Shown: positions 11,034 through 22,827 of the stretch, one piece after another | Position numbering within the stretch: the first letter of the stretch is position 1 | Layout of the letters: every line of letters starts with the position of its first letter | Assembly: GCA_037974665.1 (NCBI GenBank) | Contig: CM075773.1 | Coordinates: 63,642,763 to 63,706,762, forward strand | Direction: 5' to 3' | DNA from: Ehretia macrophylla | Taxonomy: Eukaryota > Streptophyta > Magnoliopsida > Boraginales > Ehretiaceae | DNA: 64,000 nucleotides | Program-made: the position numbers and the translations under genes | The notes under the pieces: generated by a model | Told to the model about the DNA's origin: nothing | What the model saw: the letters and a program-made list of their open reading frames with translations, nothing else | The model's database searches: none

Positions 11034-12415
11034 TAATGCTATTTCGGCAATGCAAATTTCTGACTCATCTGATTCTGTGTGGTATATTGATACAGGAGCT
11101 AGTCATCACATGACCTCAGATGAAAATCGTGTTTCCAATAAGCAACCATATAATGGTACTGATCGTGTCTTAGTTGGAAATGGCGTTGGGTTGCCTATCT
11201 CTCAAACTGGTATCACTTCTATTCCTTTATCTCATGGCTCCATTTTACATTCTAATGTACTGGTTGTTCCCTCAATTGCCAAACAACTTCTATCTGCTGC
11301 TTAGTTCACAAAGGAACATGACTGCTACTTTATTTTCACTCCATCTGACTATTGTATTAAGGATATTAAGACAGGCAGAACTCTTCACCAAGGCATGATT
11401 GAGGGAGCTCTTTATGCTCTTCGTCAACCTTTCAAGTTCAGTTTCACAGCAAATAAAGTATCCTCCGAGGTTTGGCTTGCTCGCTTGGGGCACCCATCCA
11501 TTCGAACCTTTCAGCAACTTCGCAAATTAGATCCAATAACTGTTTCCCCTGCTTCAACATCACTGTGCGGCAGTTGTCAATTACGCAAGAGTCACCGGCT
11601 GTCCTTTGAGAATCATGTATTATGTTCTTCAACTGTACTCCATATTATTCATTGCGATGTATGGGGTCCAGCCCCGACAAATTCAATTGAAGGCTTTCAG
11701 TATTATCTCATTTTAATATATGATTTTACTCATTATGCATGGTATTTTCCACTTGTTCGTAAATCAGATGTTACAACTGTCTTTCCGCAATTTATCTCCA
11801 TGGTTGAAAATTTGTGGTACTAAAACAAAAATTATCCAGAGTGATGGTGGGGGTGAATTCATTGCTAATAACCTCCAATTATATTTTAAAGAACGAGGTA
11901 TTATTCATCAAATGTCATGTCCCAGAACCCCGGAACAGAATGGAATAGCGGAACGTAAACAATGACATCTGGTTGAAACTGGGCTAACTATGCTCGCCTA
12001 CAGTAAGTTGCCTCGTGCGTTTTGGAACTTTGCCTTCTCAACAACAATCTATCTAATCAACAGGATGCTTACACCATTATTGGGTAACAAATCTCCTTAT
12101 GAGTTTCTCTATGGGAAAATTCCAGATTATTCATTTTTAAGGGTACTTGGCTTGCTTTGTTATCCGTGCTTAAGTCCATTTGGCCGTTCCAAACTGGATT
12201 ATAAGAGTTGTCGCTGCATATTTCTTGGCTATAGCCCATGTCACAAAGGATATAAATGCTTCAATCTTCGTACATATAAAGTGTTCATATCTCGGCATGT
12301 TGTATTTGATGAAGCTAATTTTTCTGCTCTGTCGTCTATCTCTAATACTCCATCTTTGCAGCAACAGGTCACGATCAATGCTGCAGTTGAAATCTGCAAT
12401 GGTTCCAACTGTTAG
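11034..12415 (+). pseudogene. Protease and integrase of the outer copia element, broken
   Basis: Continuation of the outer polyprotein. YIDTGASHHMT at 11082-11115 is the aspartic protease active site. A stop follows LLSAA (11302). WLARLGHPS and CGSCQLRKSH are the pre-integrase zinc segment; HCDVWGP (about 11653) carries the first integrase Asp. SDGGGEF (11841-11861) has the second Asp and QNGIAERK (11936-11960) the Glu region. A frameshift near 11815 and a TGA after RKQ (11963) break it. Integrase C-terminal sequence (CIFLGYSPCHKGYKC) runs to 12415. RT and RNase H are absent. Confidence 0.88.
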
Positions 12416-13093
12416 AAATCATATGAGGTGCCAATGTAACAAACATCAAACTTTTGATCATTGATGAAAAATTCTAGATGCTCTACTTTGAATTGAAAGT
12501 AGAGTGAAAATTTTAGATGTTACTTTTTAATATCTCTTACATTTCTTGGATCTGGCTTGCATTGGATAGGTGATGCAGTGAAAACCAAGTTGCTCCACGG
12601 GCAAAACAGTGGAAGATTATCCATTGTTTCAGAACCTGATTGACAAAATTTGCAAATCAGCCACGCACAAAAACTTTGCTTTTGGGCCTAAATTAGCTAA
12701 ATTATTTTATTTGAACTAAGGATTAAAAATTAAACTTTTGTTGGATTAGGCTTTTTAATAATTATTTGAGCCCAAGCCAATAAGTGTATTTCTAACCTAG
12801 AGTAGCCTATAAAATCTCTTGAGTTGTAGCCTAAATACATTCAGTTATTATGCCTAAGCCTTGAACATTTTTCACAACCTTGGATTTTATCACTATTTAC
12901 ATTCTTGTTCATGTGAAAGTCTGGTATATCTTGAAGTTTAGTGATTAATTCTTCTTAAAGGTAACTGGTGTAATCCTCACCTTTGTAAATTTCTATATTT
13001 TTGTCCTATTACGATTATGATTTATAGAATTATTCGAAATTATTTGGTTTTAGAAATTTATTATGTATACTTTAAAATTTTCCACAAGCATTG
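12416..13093. other. Noncoding stretch, possibly LTR-like
   Basis: No coding frame is credible. A TATA-like CCTATAAAATCTC sits near 12808-12820, and the sequence around it resembles the promoter part of a plant LTR, but no partner copy, TG/CA ends or primer site could be identified. Confidence 0.3.
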
Positions 13094-13122
13094 TTATTTT
13101 ATGGCAAATAAACGAAGCCTAA
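13094..13122 (-). repeat. Lone Harbinger-type terminal repeat
   Basis: The sequence TATTTTATGGCAAATAAACG followed by AAGCCTAA closely matches the right terminal repeat of the 14135-18761 transposon (TTTATGGCAAACAAACGGAG then CCTAA). It sits 1 kb upstream of that element in the same orientation as its right end. I take it as the remaining end of a related element or MITE whose left end I could not find. Confidence 0.6.
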
Positions 13123-14131
13123 ATTTTAATGATATCCTCAAGGACTAAAAGGCTCAATTTAACAGAGGTGCAATATCTACAAATTTGACAATAGATCCAA
13201 ATGGGATGTTGATAGGAAGGGGGTAAGCCTTATGCATACTGGACTATCAACAATATAGCAAGAGTAGTAATAATTTTCAATGCAATCTTACTAAGAGACT
13301 AGGTTTTCGATTTTTAGAACCAATGACCCACAATGGTATAAGGATATTGTTTACCAAAGTATTATCAATCAATAGCACTAAATAAAACAAAATCACTTAA
13401 TGCCATCCATCTATCATTTTTATGAATAACTAAACAATCATGAAGGATGCTTAATGATTGATAACATAAAGATTCAACCAAATGATTCAAATAAGGCAAT
13501 TACAATTGGCGTATAAAAAATAAGGGGTAAGTCTTATATTACATCAAAACTTTTCATTTAACTCATAAATACATGATCAAGTTTTCCATTCTAAATAGTG
13601 AGTATAAGTATAAATGTAACAATGTCATTTTCTAACATAGCATGCAAAACAAAATTTATATAAACGTAAATAATAGTTAGTTACACATCCCTAAAAAATC
13701 CTCAATGAAAATAGATTCAATAGAATGCATGATTATTATAATTGAGAAGGACCAGAGTATCTTAACCAAGAGATTCCTCAAAGTTTATTCAAATAGATCA
13801 GGCTCTGGTTCAGTAAATAATATAAAGAATGAAAGTGATTTCATCTTAGTGAGAATTCTTAGTTAACACTTAAAACAGAAAAAAATAATAATAATGAATG
13901 AAATGAGACAATCAATGAAGTAAAAACCTTAATTACATTAGTTACGTTTGAGAATCCATACCTCGTAGAGCAAAAACCTAGTTACCCATTCCCACCTAGG
14001 TCTCAAATGATCAATGAACCTAATCTCTGACACTAATCTGTCACACCCCCAAAATTTGCTTAGGTAAATCTCAGAAATACAACTACCGCGCACTAAGAAA
14101 GATGACCTTCCTACGACAAAAAGTGCAAAAT
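13123..14131. other. AT-rich noncoding stretch
   Basis: No coding frame, RNA gene or clear repeat was found. TGTCACACCCCCAAAA at 14039 resembles the start of a Gypsy-type LTR, but no matching end was located, so it is not called separately. Confidence 0.35.
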
Positions 14132-14134
14132 TAA
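14132..14134 (+). repeat. Target-site duplication TAA (left) of the Harbinger element
   Basis: TAA lies directly outside the left terminal repeat and recurs at 18762-18764. Confidence 0.85.
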
Positions 14135-14199
14135 GGCTTCGTTTGTTTGTCGTAAAATAACTTGCTGAGGGAAAATGTTTTCCTGAAAAATATTTTCCT

Positions 14200-14345
14200 G
14201 AAAAATGTTTTATGATGTTTGGTTGTCACACTGAAAAATATTTTCTAGTGTTTGGTTGTCACACTAGAAAATATTTTCTGGTATTTGGTTGTGACATTGG
14301 AAAATATTTTAAGGTCTTTGGTTGTTATTAGAAAATACTTTCCAG
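14200..14345 (+). repeat. Subterminal palindromic repeats of the Harbinger element
   Basis: A unit of about 32-37 bases built on GTTTGGTTGTCACACT and GAAAATATTTTC recurs about four times just inside the left end. Two neighbouring units form a hairpin: AATATTTTCTAGTG at 14237-14250 is the exact reverse complement of CACTAGAAAATATT starting at 14262, leaving an 11-base loop. Subterminal repeats of this kind are often transposase binding sites; that role is inferred. Confidence 0.75.
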
Positions 14346-14825
14346 TGAATTCTTTTTTACAAAAAGAATGAATTTTATTCTCAGAGAAATGTTTACAAAA
14401 AAAAAATGAATGAATTTTATTATTACAAAAATATTAGTAAATAAAAAAATTGTAAATAGAATTTAAGAAACAGAAAGAAGAACTAATCCATCTAAAAAAA
14501 AAAATTAAAGTATGAAAGTTGCCATATACAATAATAAGCCCGTAAAACACATACAAGCATCTATAATGATATAAATTAGATCTTAACTAATTTAAGTATC
14601 ATACTACAAAGGGTCGTAATATTACCAACATACATAATAGTTCAAGCATATCCATAATAACATAATCATATCCACCATAGTTGAAGCAAATCATCCAAAA
14701 TATAATACATAGCCTAACATTAAACATATCAACCATAGTTTTTGACAAAAACAATATCCATCATAGTTAAAGCAAATCATCCATAATATTATACATTAAT
14801 AATATTAAACATTCATGGACTTTCA

Positions 14826-15753
14826 TCAACTATGGTTCTGAATGAAATTGAAGATCCAAAGCCTTCGAAGTTCACTGTTTTTGGCCATAAAAGCTTTAGC
14901 TTGCATCTCCCGCTCCACAAGATAGTCAAATACTAACGCAAGAGTGATGTCATCAAAGCCTTCAGTTTTCATAACCTCTATATAAAGATCAGTTACAATA
15001 AGTTCACTTTGGCTCAGCCTGTCAATTGCATTAGCTAGTTGCCCAAGTTTCTCTGCTATTAGCTCAAAAGTTGGATCTTCCATATTTCAGCGTCTCTTGC
15101 GATGAGACCTTGTACTCAAAGGACGAGCAGAAGAAGATGTGTCCATCGTCTTGTTCATGCTCACTTCCACATCAAAATCATCAACTGGTGTGGAGTCAAC
15201 TTCAATAGCTTCTTCCAAGTTGATGTTAGTAAAGGACTTTGCAAAGTTGCACGTCGCCATATCCTTGCCAACTACCAAAGTCATCGCATCATACATCTTA
15301 ATCTTCTTGTTCAAGTATTTTTCATGATTTGGATGAGCCTGTAATGAACATAAAAGTACGAAGCAAACATCAAGAAACATAAATATATATAGAGTTTTAT
15401 ATAAAGGGTCTAAATATTACCGCCACTACAACTTCATACACATGTTTGTCACATGTGATCATCTTCATGTTGTCATCTCAACCGAAGCCACTTTTTGCTT
15501 TGAGTTGTGTAATTATCTTCCATTCTTTTTTGATAGTCCTCAAATGATTTTCAACATGAATAACTTGACAATCAATATCAAATTTATCAACAATTGCTTT
15601 GGCAACATTTACAAAGCTTTCGGTCTTGAAAGTGGATGAAGGTTTGTTTCCCTTCATTGCCTCCTCAACCAATAATTCCATAAGTGTGTGGGACATTGGC
15701 TTTGACCACCTAAATTATTTAGCTTTACCCTTTCCATCCTTTGATGTATTCAT
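14826..15753 (-). pseudogene. Harbinger Myb/SANT-like accessory gene, broken
   Basis: In plant PIF/Harbinger elements a second gene encodes a Myb/SANT-like protein that helps bring the transposase to the element ends. Here the minus-strand ATG is at 15753. Exon 1 (15753-15421) carries the helical domain (MSHTLMELLVEEAMKG, IHVENHLRTIKKEW). A GT-AG intron (15420-15339, 82 bases) keeps the frame into exon 2 (15338-14826), which starts AHPNHEKYLNKKIKMYD. Three stops break it: TAA after GKGKAK, TGA where the family has Trp after KSGFG, and TGA after SHRKRR (near 15087). Family match is by motif reading only. Confidence 0.8.
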
Positions 15754-16018
15754 GACTACATACAAACATTTAAGGTTGAGGCAAAATAAATAATCAAACA
15801 ACCAATCCAATTTATAACAAACCATAACAGTTTATAGTAAAAAACCATAATAGTCATGCACTTGACCAATAATCCAATTCATAATTAAACATAATAGTCC
15901 ATAATAAACATCAATTCATAACAAACCATAGAAAAAATCTAACAAACTAGTCAATACAACAATATACAAGAAGAACATTACATAATAGTAAACAATCCGA
16001 TATATGACAACTCATGCA

Positions 16019-17340
16019 TTAATTATCTAATGTATTGTTGTAATCATTCCACATCATCGTTGCTATCATTTCTCTTCTTGCCAACCATTCTCGGTTTTCT
16101 TCCCTCTCCTGTCTTTGACTTAATGTAGGCCTACGACTTTCTATGCGAACATTTTCTTCAAATTCATCCATTATGAAATCATGTGGATCAATGACCATTA
16201 CGATGTTATGAAGGATGCAACTTCCTAAAACAACATCAACTTGTGTTTGGTATCACCAATGCGGTTGAGCATCAATTACACGAAAGCGTTTCTTCAATAT
16301 TCCAAACCTGCGTTCAATGGTGGTCCTCAACGAAGAGTGACGAAGGTTAAATAACTCTTTCTCATTTTTAGGTGGATGTTCACTAAATTCCGTGAGACGA
16401 TATCTGACACCACGATAAGGGGAAATGATTCCATTACGGATGCCATATCCAGCATCACCCAAGTAATACTTGCCTACAATTAAATAGGAAATTGTATAAT
16501 TATTTCCAATTTCATATGTATATATATACGCATACATGATTACAAGTCTATTTCTAATACCTTCAGGAATCTTAAGACCATCTTGCCTCGATAGTGCATC
16601 AGTCAATACACGTGAGTCATGTGCACTTCCTTCCCAACCATCAAAAACATAAGTGAATCTTAAATCAAAAGTGATTGCTGCCAACACATTTTGTGTTGTT
16701 CCATCTTTACGACCACAAAATTTGCCTTGAAATTCAAATGGGACATTTGCATCAACAAGAGTTCCATCTATTGTTCCCACACAATCCTATTGATAAACAT
16801 TTCTAATCAAATTTTTAAGAAGATTAATGTAAAAGGAAAATGTCATTTTTAATAAAACATAAAACTTACTTTAAAAATGGATAAAATCTTGTGCTGTTTG
16901 CAATTTGGGAAGGTGTTGAAAGCTCTGGGTCTTTTATGACATACTTGTACAACTTTAAAATTGCAGTCAACACAATCTTAAAGTATCGATGGACAGTCTT
17001 CACTGATCGGTAAAATCTTCCACTAATAACCCAAAACCTAAGATTGTGTCCTAATATTTGTAGGAACATCATAACTTGTTCCTTAACAGACAAATTTATG
17101 GTTGGGCGCAATAAATTATTTATAGTTAGAAGATCACAAAGTTTATTAAAAACTATAGGTTTCATACGAATTTGCTCAACACAATAAGTGTCAGAGCGAC
17201 ACAATATATTGTTCATATAAAAATCTCTCTCACACTCGGCATGTAATCGAGGTTTTCTACGTACAAACTATTTACGCTTAAGTTTTCTTAAATAGACATG
17301 ACAATAGAGCTAGAGCAATTGCAACCATAGATATGGTCAT
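16019..17340 (-). pseudogene. PIF/Harbinger DDE transposase, broken
   Basis: DDE_Tnp_4-type transposase, which cuts and rejoins the element ends. Exon 1 reads RRKPRLHAECERDFY (near 17220-17260) then an N-terminal domain to FYPFL (16870). Exon 2 (16786-16561) has GTIDGT with the first Asp and GSAHDSRVL with the second. A clean GT-AG intron (16560-16474) joins in frame to GKYYLGDAGYG; TTIERRFGILKKRF carries the Glu. TGA at 16255-16253 interrupts the last part, which then reads TQVDVVLGSCILHN to a TAA near 16019. An upstream TAG lies near 17266. The first intron (16869-16787) has GT and AG ends but shifts the frame by one, suggesting a lost base at the junction. Confidence 0.88.
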
Positions 17341-18210
17341 CACATGAATTTTTTTCCTGTGATCCATAGAAGCTTTCTGCAGCTGCATAATAATATATAA
17401 TAATGACAACTATTACTACACAGTGTAATAAAAATCAATAAAGAGTTAGTTTTATAACATAGATGATTGCAATATACAGTGAAAGAGCCTTCAGAAAATA
17501 TTTCAGAAACAAAGCTATTAAAATCATAGTTGAAGCACATACTCCATAGCATAAGCCAGTCTTAACTAGGTACCATTATTTGGATATCTCATTTAACATA
17601 CTGTATGAGCCATCAAATAGAGCAAAGTACAGCTAACACGGTCACCAGTTTCGATAAAGTAAAACAATATTGCACGAAAAGAAGAAAAACAAGCTTGTCA
17701 AAATGCAAATTGCAACAAGCACAAAGCAACAAGAAAATACACATTCTAGTTCCTTAAAAAGAAAATCAAAATAGACAATGTAAACAAGATCCATCTTCAT
17801 AAGATCAAATTTCCATTATCACAATCATTTCACTAACTTCAACAACAAAACAGAAAATTAACAACCTTTGCAAAAATAAAAGTTGAAAAAAAAAACACAA
17901 ATGAGCAAATCATTATATATTTGAATGTGTTAAAAAAGATTCCATTCTCATACCTTATTGAAACTCTACACCAACTTTCAAACCACAGATCTCAGAAATT
18001 CCATAACCACACCAAATCAAACTCTAATAGTAAAAAAGAGCTCTAACACCACATTTTTAAGACATCCAAATCAACACACACCTCAAAATCGCAAATTATT
18101 GAACTTGCAACCTTTAACTTTCACTTAAATCAACAAATGTGATTCACCAAATCCAACCTAAGATGGTGCCTGTTGACAACACTACAATCAATCGTGTCTT
18201 TCACCAACAC

Positions 18211-18216
18211 AAAAAA

Positions 18217-18261
<45 letters not shown>
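18211..18261 (+). repeat. A24 run joined to a (TA)n microsatellite
   Basis: Twenty-four A bases (18211-18234) are followed by about 13 TA units. It lies within the 5' noncoding part of the Harbinger element. Confidence 0.95.
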
Positions 18262-18761
18262 GCTTGTTAAAAAGAAAAAGAAAAAAAATATGAAAAAGTA
18301 AAAAAAACATGGATTGCAAGACAATGTTGTTAACTAACCAAAAAAAATCATAAATAAAAAAATATGCTTGTGAAAGCTATGAACATTGGCATCTTTTAAG
18401 AAGAAAAAAAAAAGAAATCAGAAATATATAGTGACAATGTTGTGAAATTTATAAAATAATAATAATAAATAAATAAAACATACCTTGATCTAGATCTGAT
18501 ATTGTGGCAGGAGAAGGTGAGAGAGAGAGAAGAGAGAGATGGTGAAGGCAAAAGCTTTAGCAGCCGCACTTTTTTATGAGATGAGAGAGAAAACGGTAGG
18601 TAAAAAGTGAATGCACAACTGATGTAAAATATTTTCTTCTCCCATTTTAACTACAACTTTTCCTTTGACTGAAAATATTTTACCATTGACTATATTTTTC
18701 GTCCTACCAAACACCGTAAAACATTTTACGGGAAAATATTTTATGGCAAACAAACGGAGCC

Positions 18762-18764
18762 TAA
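18762..18764 (+). repeat. Target-site duplication TAA (right) of the Harbinger element
   Basis: Matches 14132-14134 and directly abuts the right terminal repeat. Confidence 0.85.
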
Positions 18765-19269
18765 ATGAAAATTTTAAAATCACAATTATATATATGCTAC
18801 GAGCAATCAGAGCATCTAATTCTACCATCACGTAGTGGAATAACTTCTTCCAAAGTCTCAAACCAACCTAAGAAATTAAAACTCATAAGTCTAAGTGAAA
18901 TAATCAATTTATTCCTAACTAAGAAATTCAAAAGAGTTGTATTAGCTATTCATCAAGGTTGTCTCAGCCCCAAGCCAAAACCAAAGTCTATCCTTACCTT
19001 TTACAAAGAAAAACATTTTTAACAAATAAGAAACAAATCTTAGTAAGTGGTAATCTCCCAAAAAAACTCTTGGGATCTTTAAAATATTCTTATATGTTAG
19101 ATAGTCATATTATCATAGTTCATAGATTCGAAAACGATGAAGTTCATGCAAAAATCATAATTTTTAATGTATAGAATAATAAAAGTTCATGTCAAACCAA
19201 ATTCATATGCCAAGAATTCCTAATGCCATAAACCATAGTCAAATGAATCCAATATCCAAGTTTAAGTAA
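18765..19269. other. Noncoding stretch right of the Harbinger element
   Basis: No credible gene. Together with 13123-14131 it is the DNA into which the transposon jumped; the two sides may belong to one older repeat, but I could not define its ends. Confidence 0.35.
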
Positions 19270-19423
19270 GCATTTATCCTCTGCCATCGAGTAAAAAATA
19301 TTGGCAATTATCCTCCTGCATAGAGTTGGAAGTATTGACATTTATCCTTCATCATAGAGTCAGAAGTATTGACATTTATCCTCCGCCAAAGATTCAAAAT
19401 TATTGACATTTATCCCCATCCAA
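19270..19423 (+). repeat. 34-bp tandem repeat, about 4.5 copies
   Basis: The core ACATTTATCC recurs at 34-base steps, each unit ending in a TATTG-like tail (for example AGAGTCAGAAGTATTG). Units differ by several substitutions, so it is an old array. Confidence 0.85.
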
Positions 19424-19719
19424 CAAGGGGTTGGGAAACATACATTATAATTAAAAATTTTAATTTTACAGCGGAATTAATTACATGTATCTGTTTATGG
19501 TTATTCACGCAGATTTGAAACATATGAAAAATTTAATCTAATTAAATTTATTGCGTAGTTCTAGGATTACCTCTAAATGCAAAACAATAGAAGATTATGA
19601 GACGAGCTTCCCAAGTGAGAAGCCTCCAAGAGTAATCCACACGAGATTCGCGCAACCAATTAGATCTAGCCCTAACTATAGCTTCTAGAGAAAACCCGTA
19701 TTATTTTGAACTGACAAAG
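19424..19719. other. Noncoding stretch left of solo LTR 1
   Basis: AT-rich, without a credible gene. It is continuous with 22159 onward once solo LTR 1 is taken out. Confidence 0.35.
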
Positions 19720-19724
19720 AATTG

Positions 19725-22153
19725 TGTAACGCCCTGAACCCAACCCCACGCTAATAGTCAGGCTCGGACCCGTCACTCGGACAGAGTCTCCTTTGTACCA
19801 AGGACAAAACTCATACCTGTAAACATTCATTCAAGACATCTGAACTAAAAGCAACAACTTATCCACAATAACTCCAAAACCAAAACACAATCACAAGGCC
19901 ATCCGAGCCTTGTAGCAACAATATTCTACTAAAGCACACAAGCAAGCGAGATAAGGTGGGTTTAGTGATAAGAAACTAAATACAGTAAAATTCTAAGTTC
20001 CATATGAAGATTAACAAACACTCCAAGCATGCAAGGGAAATTAAAGTCAACAACTTTCTTTAACATCCTAGTACACATCTACTAGACATATATATACAAG
20101 ACTCCAAAGTCTCAAAATACATTAATAGCAAGAACTCCACGTAAGAAGCACATAAAATCTACCTCAGCACACAAGATCACTGATTCTGATCTACTTGAAC
20201 TTCTTCTTCTTCTCCTACTTCTAACAGCTGGGGATTCACCTCAGCTTCTCCTGAAACATTTCAAATGAGGAGTGAGCAACAAAGTTGCCCAGCGAGGGAG
20301 GTGATGCAGCATGCCAACGTGCAATATGATATGCAACACAAGTAAACATATATACAAGCCACATAAACTAACAAGACAATAAGTCAAACTATTAATCACT
20401 TTAAAAAGGATACGGTTCCATTTCCAAGACTTCATCCATGAGCATCACGAATATGCCGGCAAACCCCAAACACCACAATTGGGATACTCCGGATGTATCC
20501 CGATCCTACGACCCTTTCTCCCGAGGTAGGTCCATGCCCAGCAGGTGAACCACGTCTCTGGGGTAGTGGAGTATGCCTCAGCGAAAAAGGGAATAGGCAC
20601 CATGGTAGTCGAGAGAGCACGGCAAGCCCAATGCCGCCCGTGTTTCTCGACGCTACCATGTCCGATATAGGTTGCGCAACCCAATACAAGTCACAAACAA
20701 TCAATATATCACATAACACGTAAGAGGGACGACAAAGTAGGCCGCCCTCACATATATGCACGATAAAAGTTCATATATGCACGATATTAACTAATAGATG
20801 CCAAAAGAAGCAATCAACACAATTAATTCCAATAATCTACTCAAATAACTTAAATACATCCTAAATATTCAATGCAAGGCATTACTAACACACAACAAGT
20901 TCCAATTGCAACTAAAAAGGCTAAAAACTACTTTTCCCCTTTCTTTAACCGAGCTTTCTTTCTCCTAAGCATAGTTCGAGATTCCCAATCATACCCTAGT
21001 CTTTCTATATTCCTAATTAAGCTCAAAGGTACCCTTTAAAGTCACTAAAACTCATTTTTGAAGCAAAAGTTCGGGAAGGCCCCGAACGGGTTTGAACTAT
21101 AGCCATACTAACCGAACCCCAATTTCGCGAAACGAAAGCACCAAAGGTGCTTCCTTAGCTCAAGGATACCCAAATCGATGCCCAAATTTGCCCGGATTGC
21201 CTAACGTGCAAAACCCCCTTTTTAAAGTAAGCTATTTATGCACTAAAGTTCAAATTCGAGTGATTCAACCTAACGTGGCTTTTCAATTACCTTCCCTAGG
21301 GTCTAGAGCACCTAATTGAGGCATCAATTCAAGTCAATTAGCAAATTTTCTCAAAACCCTAGTTTTAGGCACTATTCATCACCTCTTTGATCAAATTCAA
21401 TATTCAACCATTAAATTTGTTATCACACCACAAAAGTTAGCTCTATAGACATTAAATAACTCATAGGAAGCATTCATCACAAGTTATATAGCTATAATTG
21501 ACAATTCAATAAAATTGAACATATGCATATAAACTTTAAACTCAAGAAAATATGACTCCCTCACAATTTTGAAGATGTAGAAGCTTTGTTGAAGGTCCTA
21601 AGTTGCTCAAAATCCTCCCAAGATCAATCTAAGAGCTCAAAGTGCAAGATTGAAGAAGTAAAAATCCTCTTTTTCCTCCTTGAAGTGGACGGCCAAGGCT
21701 AGGGGACATGGAGGGAATTTTTGCAATTGTTTTGTTGACAAGAATAAGCTTATGTTTTAATTTAATAAGTTGGCTAATATTATATGTGGTGCATGACTAG
21801 ATAATGTAAGCTAATTAGTCTCTAATCTTGATCAAATAATGGCTAATTGAAATTCCAAATGCTTTTAATTTAATACTAGCACTATTCTAACGTAACACTA
21901 TTCAAAGCTCACGGAAAATATTTTTCAAACGCATACTCCTAAGCTCGAAAGTTCAAAACGAAAATTTCTTAGTTCCTTTTAAATGTCGAGTGACCTAGGA
22001 AAAATTTAAAATCAAGCTTTCGAAACAGTCAAAAATATTATGAATAGTAACCCACAACAAAAACAATTAACAAGAAAAATTATGCACGTAGAAATGCGCA
22101 CATAAGTATGCAACGATTATAATAAATTTAGGGTGAAATTCTCGGGTGTCACA
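19725..22153 (-). mobile_element. Solo LTR 1 (2429 bp) with target-site duplication
   Basis: Plus-strand ends are TGTAACGCCCTG and GGGTGTCACA. AATTG is present directly outside both (19720-19724 and 22154-22158). No internal domain or second LTR accompanies it, so it is a solo LTR left after recombination between two LTRs. Orientation is set as minus because shared internal motifs run in reverse relative to the complete element at 24163-31101. The ends fit plant Ty3/gypsy-type LTRs (TGTGACACCC... GTTACA), but with no pol the superfamily is inferred. It belongs to the same family as solo LTR 2. Confidence 0.92.
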
Positions 22154-22158
22154 AATTG

Positions 22159-22827
22159 TGTGCTAGCTTTTTCTGTGTCATAATATTCCTTTATATAGTA
22201 ACTTCTCTCGACCTACGATCATACATGGGCCAGTCTAAATTGACCAGACTTGGACTCTGCAATAATCTGATCAATCATCTAATTACTACGAGTCTATTAT
22301 ATTAATATTATGACAATCCTAAAATTAATTTAATCTCTTTTCTAATCTAATTTATTTGTTAATTTCTTTTGTGTGTGACCTCTCGAGTTCATAATTAATT
22401 AGCAGCGGATATTAATCTAAGTAATATTTAATTAGAACCCTTTCTAATTAATTCACAAATCGCGAGTGACACCTAGTAATATATCGTAATTATCCAATTA
22501 ATGATGAAGTGCAAGTACATGAACCCTTTTTGAGTAATTTCCACGCAATCGAATCCTTATGTCTAAATCATCGTGATTGATCCAGAGTCATAGATACTGT
22601 CACGCCCTGGGCCCAGACTCTCAGGCCCGTATGCGCAACTAGTGTTGTAGGCATGAGAAACAACTACCTAAGCCCTCTTTTCTACTGGTCGAAAATGGCT
22701 AACCCAAGTTATTCCTTATACCCACAACACCCACTTATAAACCACATAATCACGCTATATTTCAGCGATGTAGGATATTATACATACCCCCGTTAAGGAC
22801 CTAACATCCTCATCAGAGGCACATAAA
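22159..22827. other. Noncoding stretch between the two solo LTRs
   Basis: No gene is seen. TGTCACGCCCTGGGCCC at 22600 resembles the start of yet another LTR, interrupted by solo LTR 2 at 22833; its other end was not identified. Confidence 0.35.

Larger units (their letters stand above)
5026..12415 (+). mobile_element. Outer Ty1/copia retrotransposon, split and 3'-truncated
   Basis: Plus-strand Ty1/copia element in the order LTR, primer site, gag, protease, integrase. It is split at 6184/11029 by a second copia element inserted in the linker between the gag zinc knuckle and the protease. After the integrase C-terminal region the coding stops at 12415; no RT, RNase H, polypurine tract or 3' LTR follow, so the 3' half is gone. 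It sits in a LINE RNase H domain. No target-site duplication can be tested because the right end is missing. Confidence 0.85.
14135..18761 (-). mobile_element. Full-length PIF/Harbinger DNA transposon, decayed
   Basis: The element is bounded by inverted repeats starting GGCTTCGTTTGTTTG (14135) and, on the other strand, GGCTCCGTTTGTTTG (from 18761). TAA is duplicated outside both ends (14132-14134 and 18762-18764), as expected for PIF/Harbinger, which targets TWA. Length is 4627 bases. Inside are the two typical genes, both on the minus strand: a Myb/SANT-like DNA-binding protein and a DDE transposase. Both have premature stops, so the copy is no longer autonomous, though its ends could still be mobilised by a related transposase. 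Confidence 0.93.

Noticed and set aside
18235..18261. (TA)n tract as a promoter TATA box for the Harbinger genes
   Set aside because: It is a pure microsatellite joined to an A24 run and gives no positional evidence for transcription start.
14039..19440. A single LTR enclosing the Harbinger element
   Set aside because: Only the TGTCACACCCCC-like start is seen; no matching end, duplication or second copy could be found.
20432..20761. Open frames near 20432-20761 and 23571-23909 as related genes
   Set aside because: They are corresponding parts of two solo LTRs of one family; no protein motif is seen and the frames are not equally preserved.
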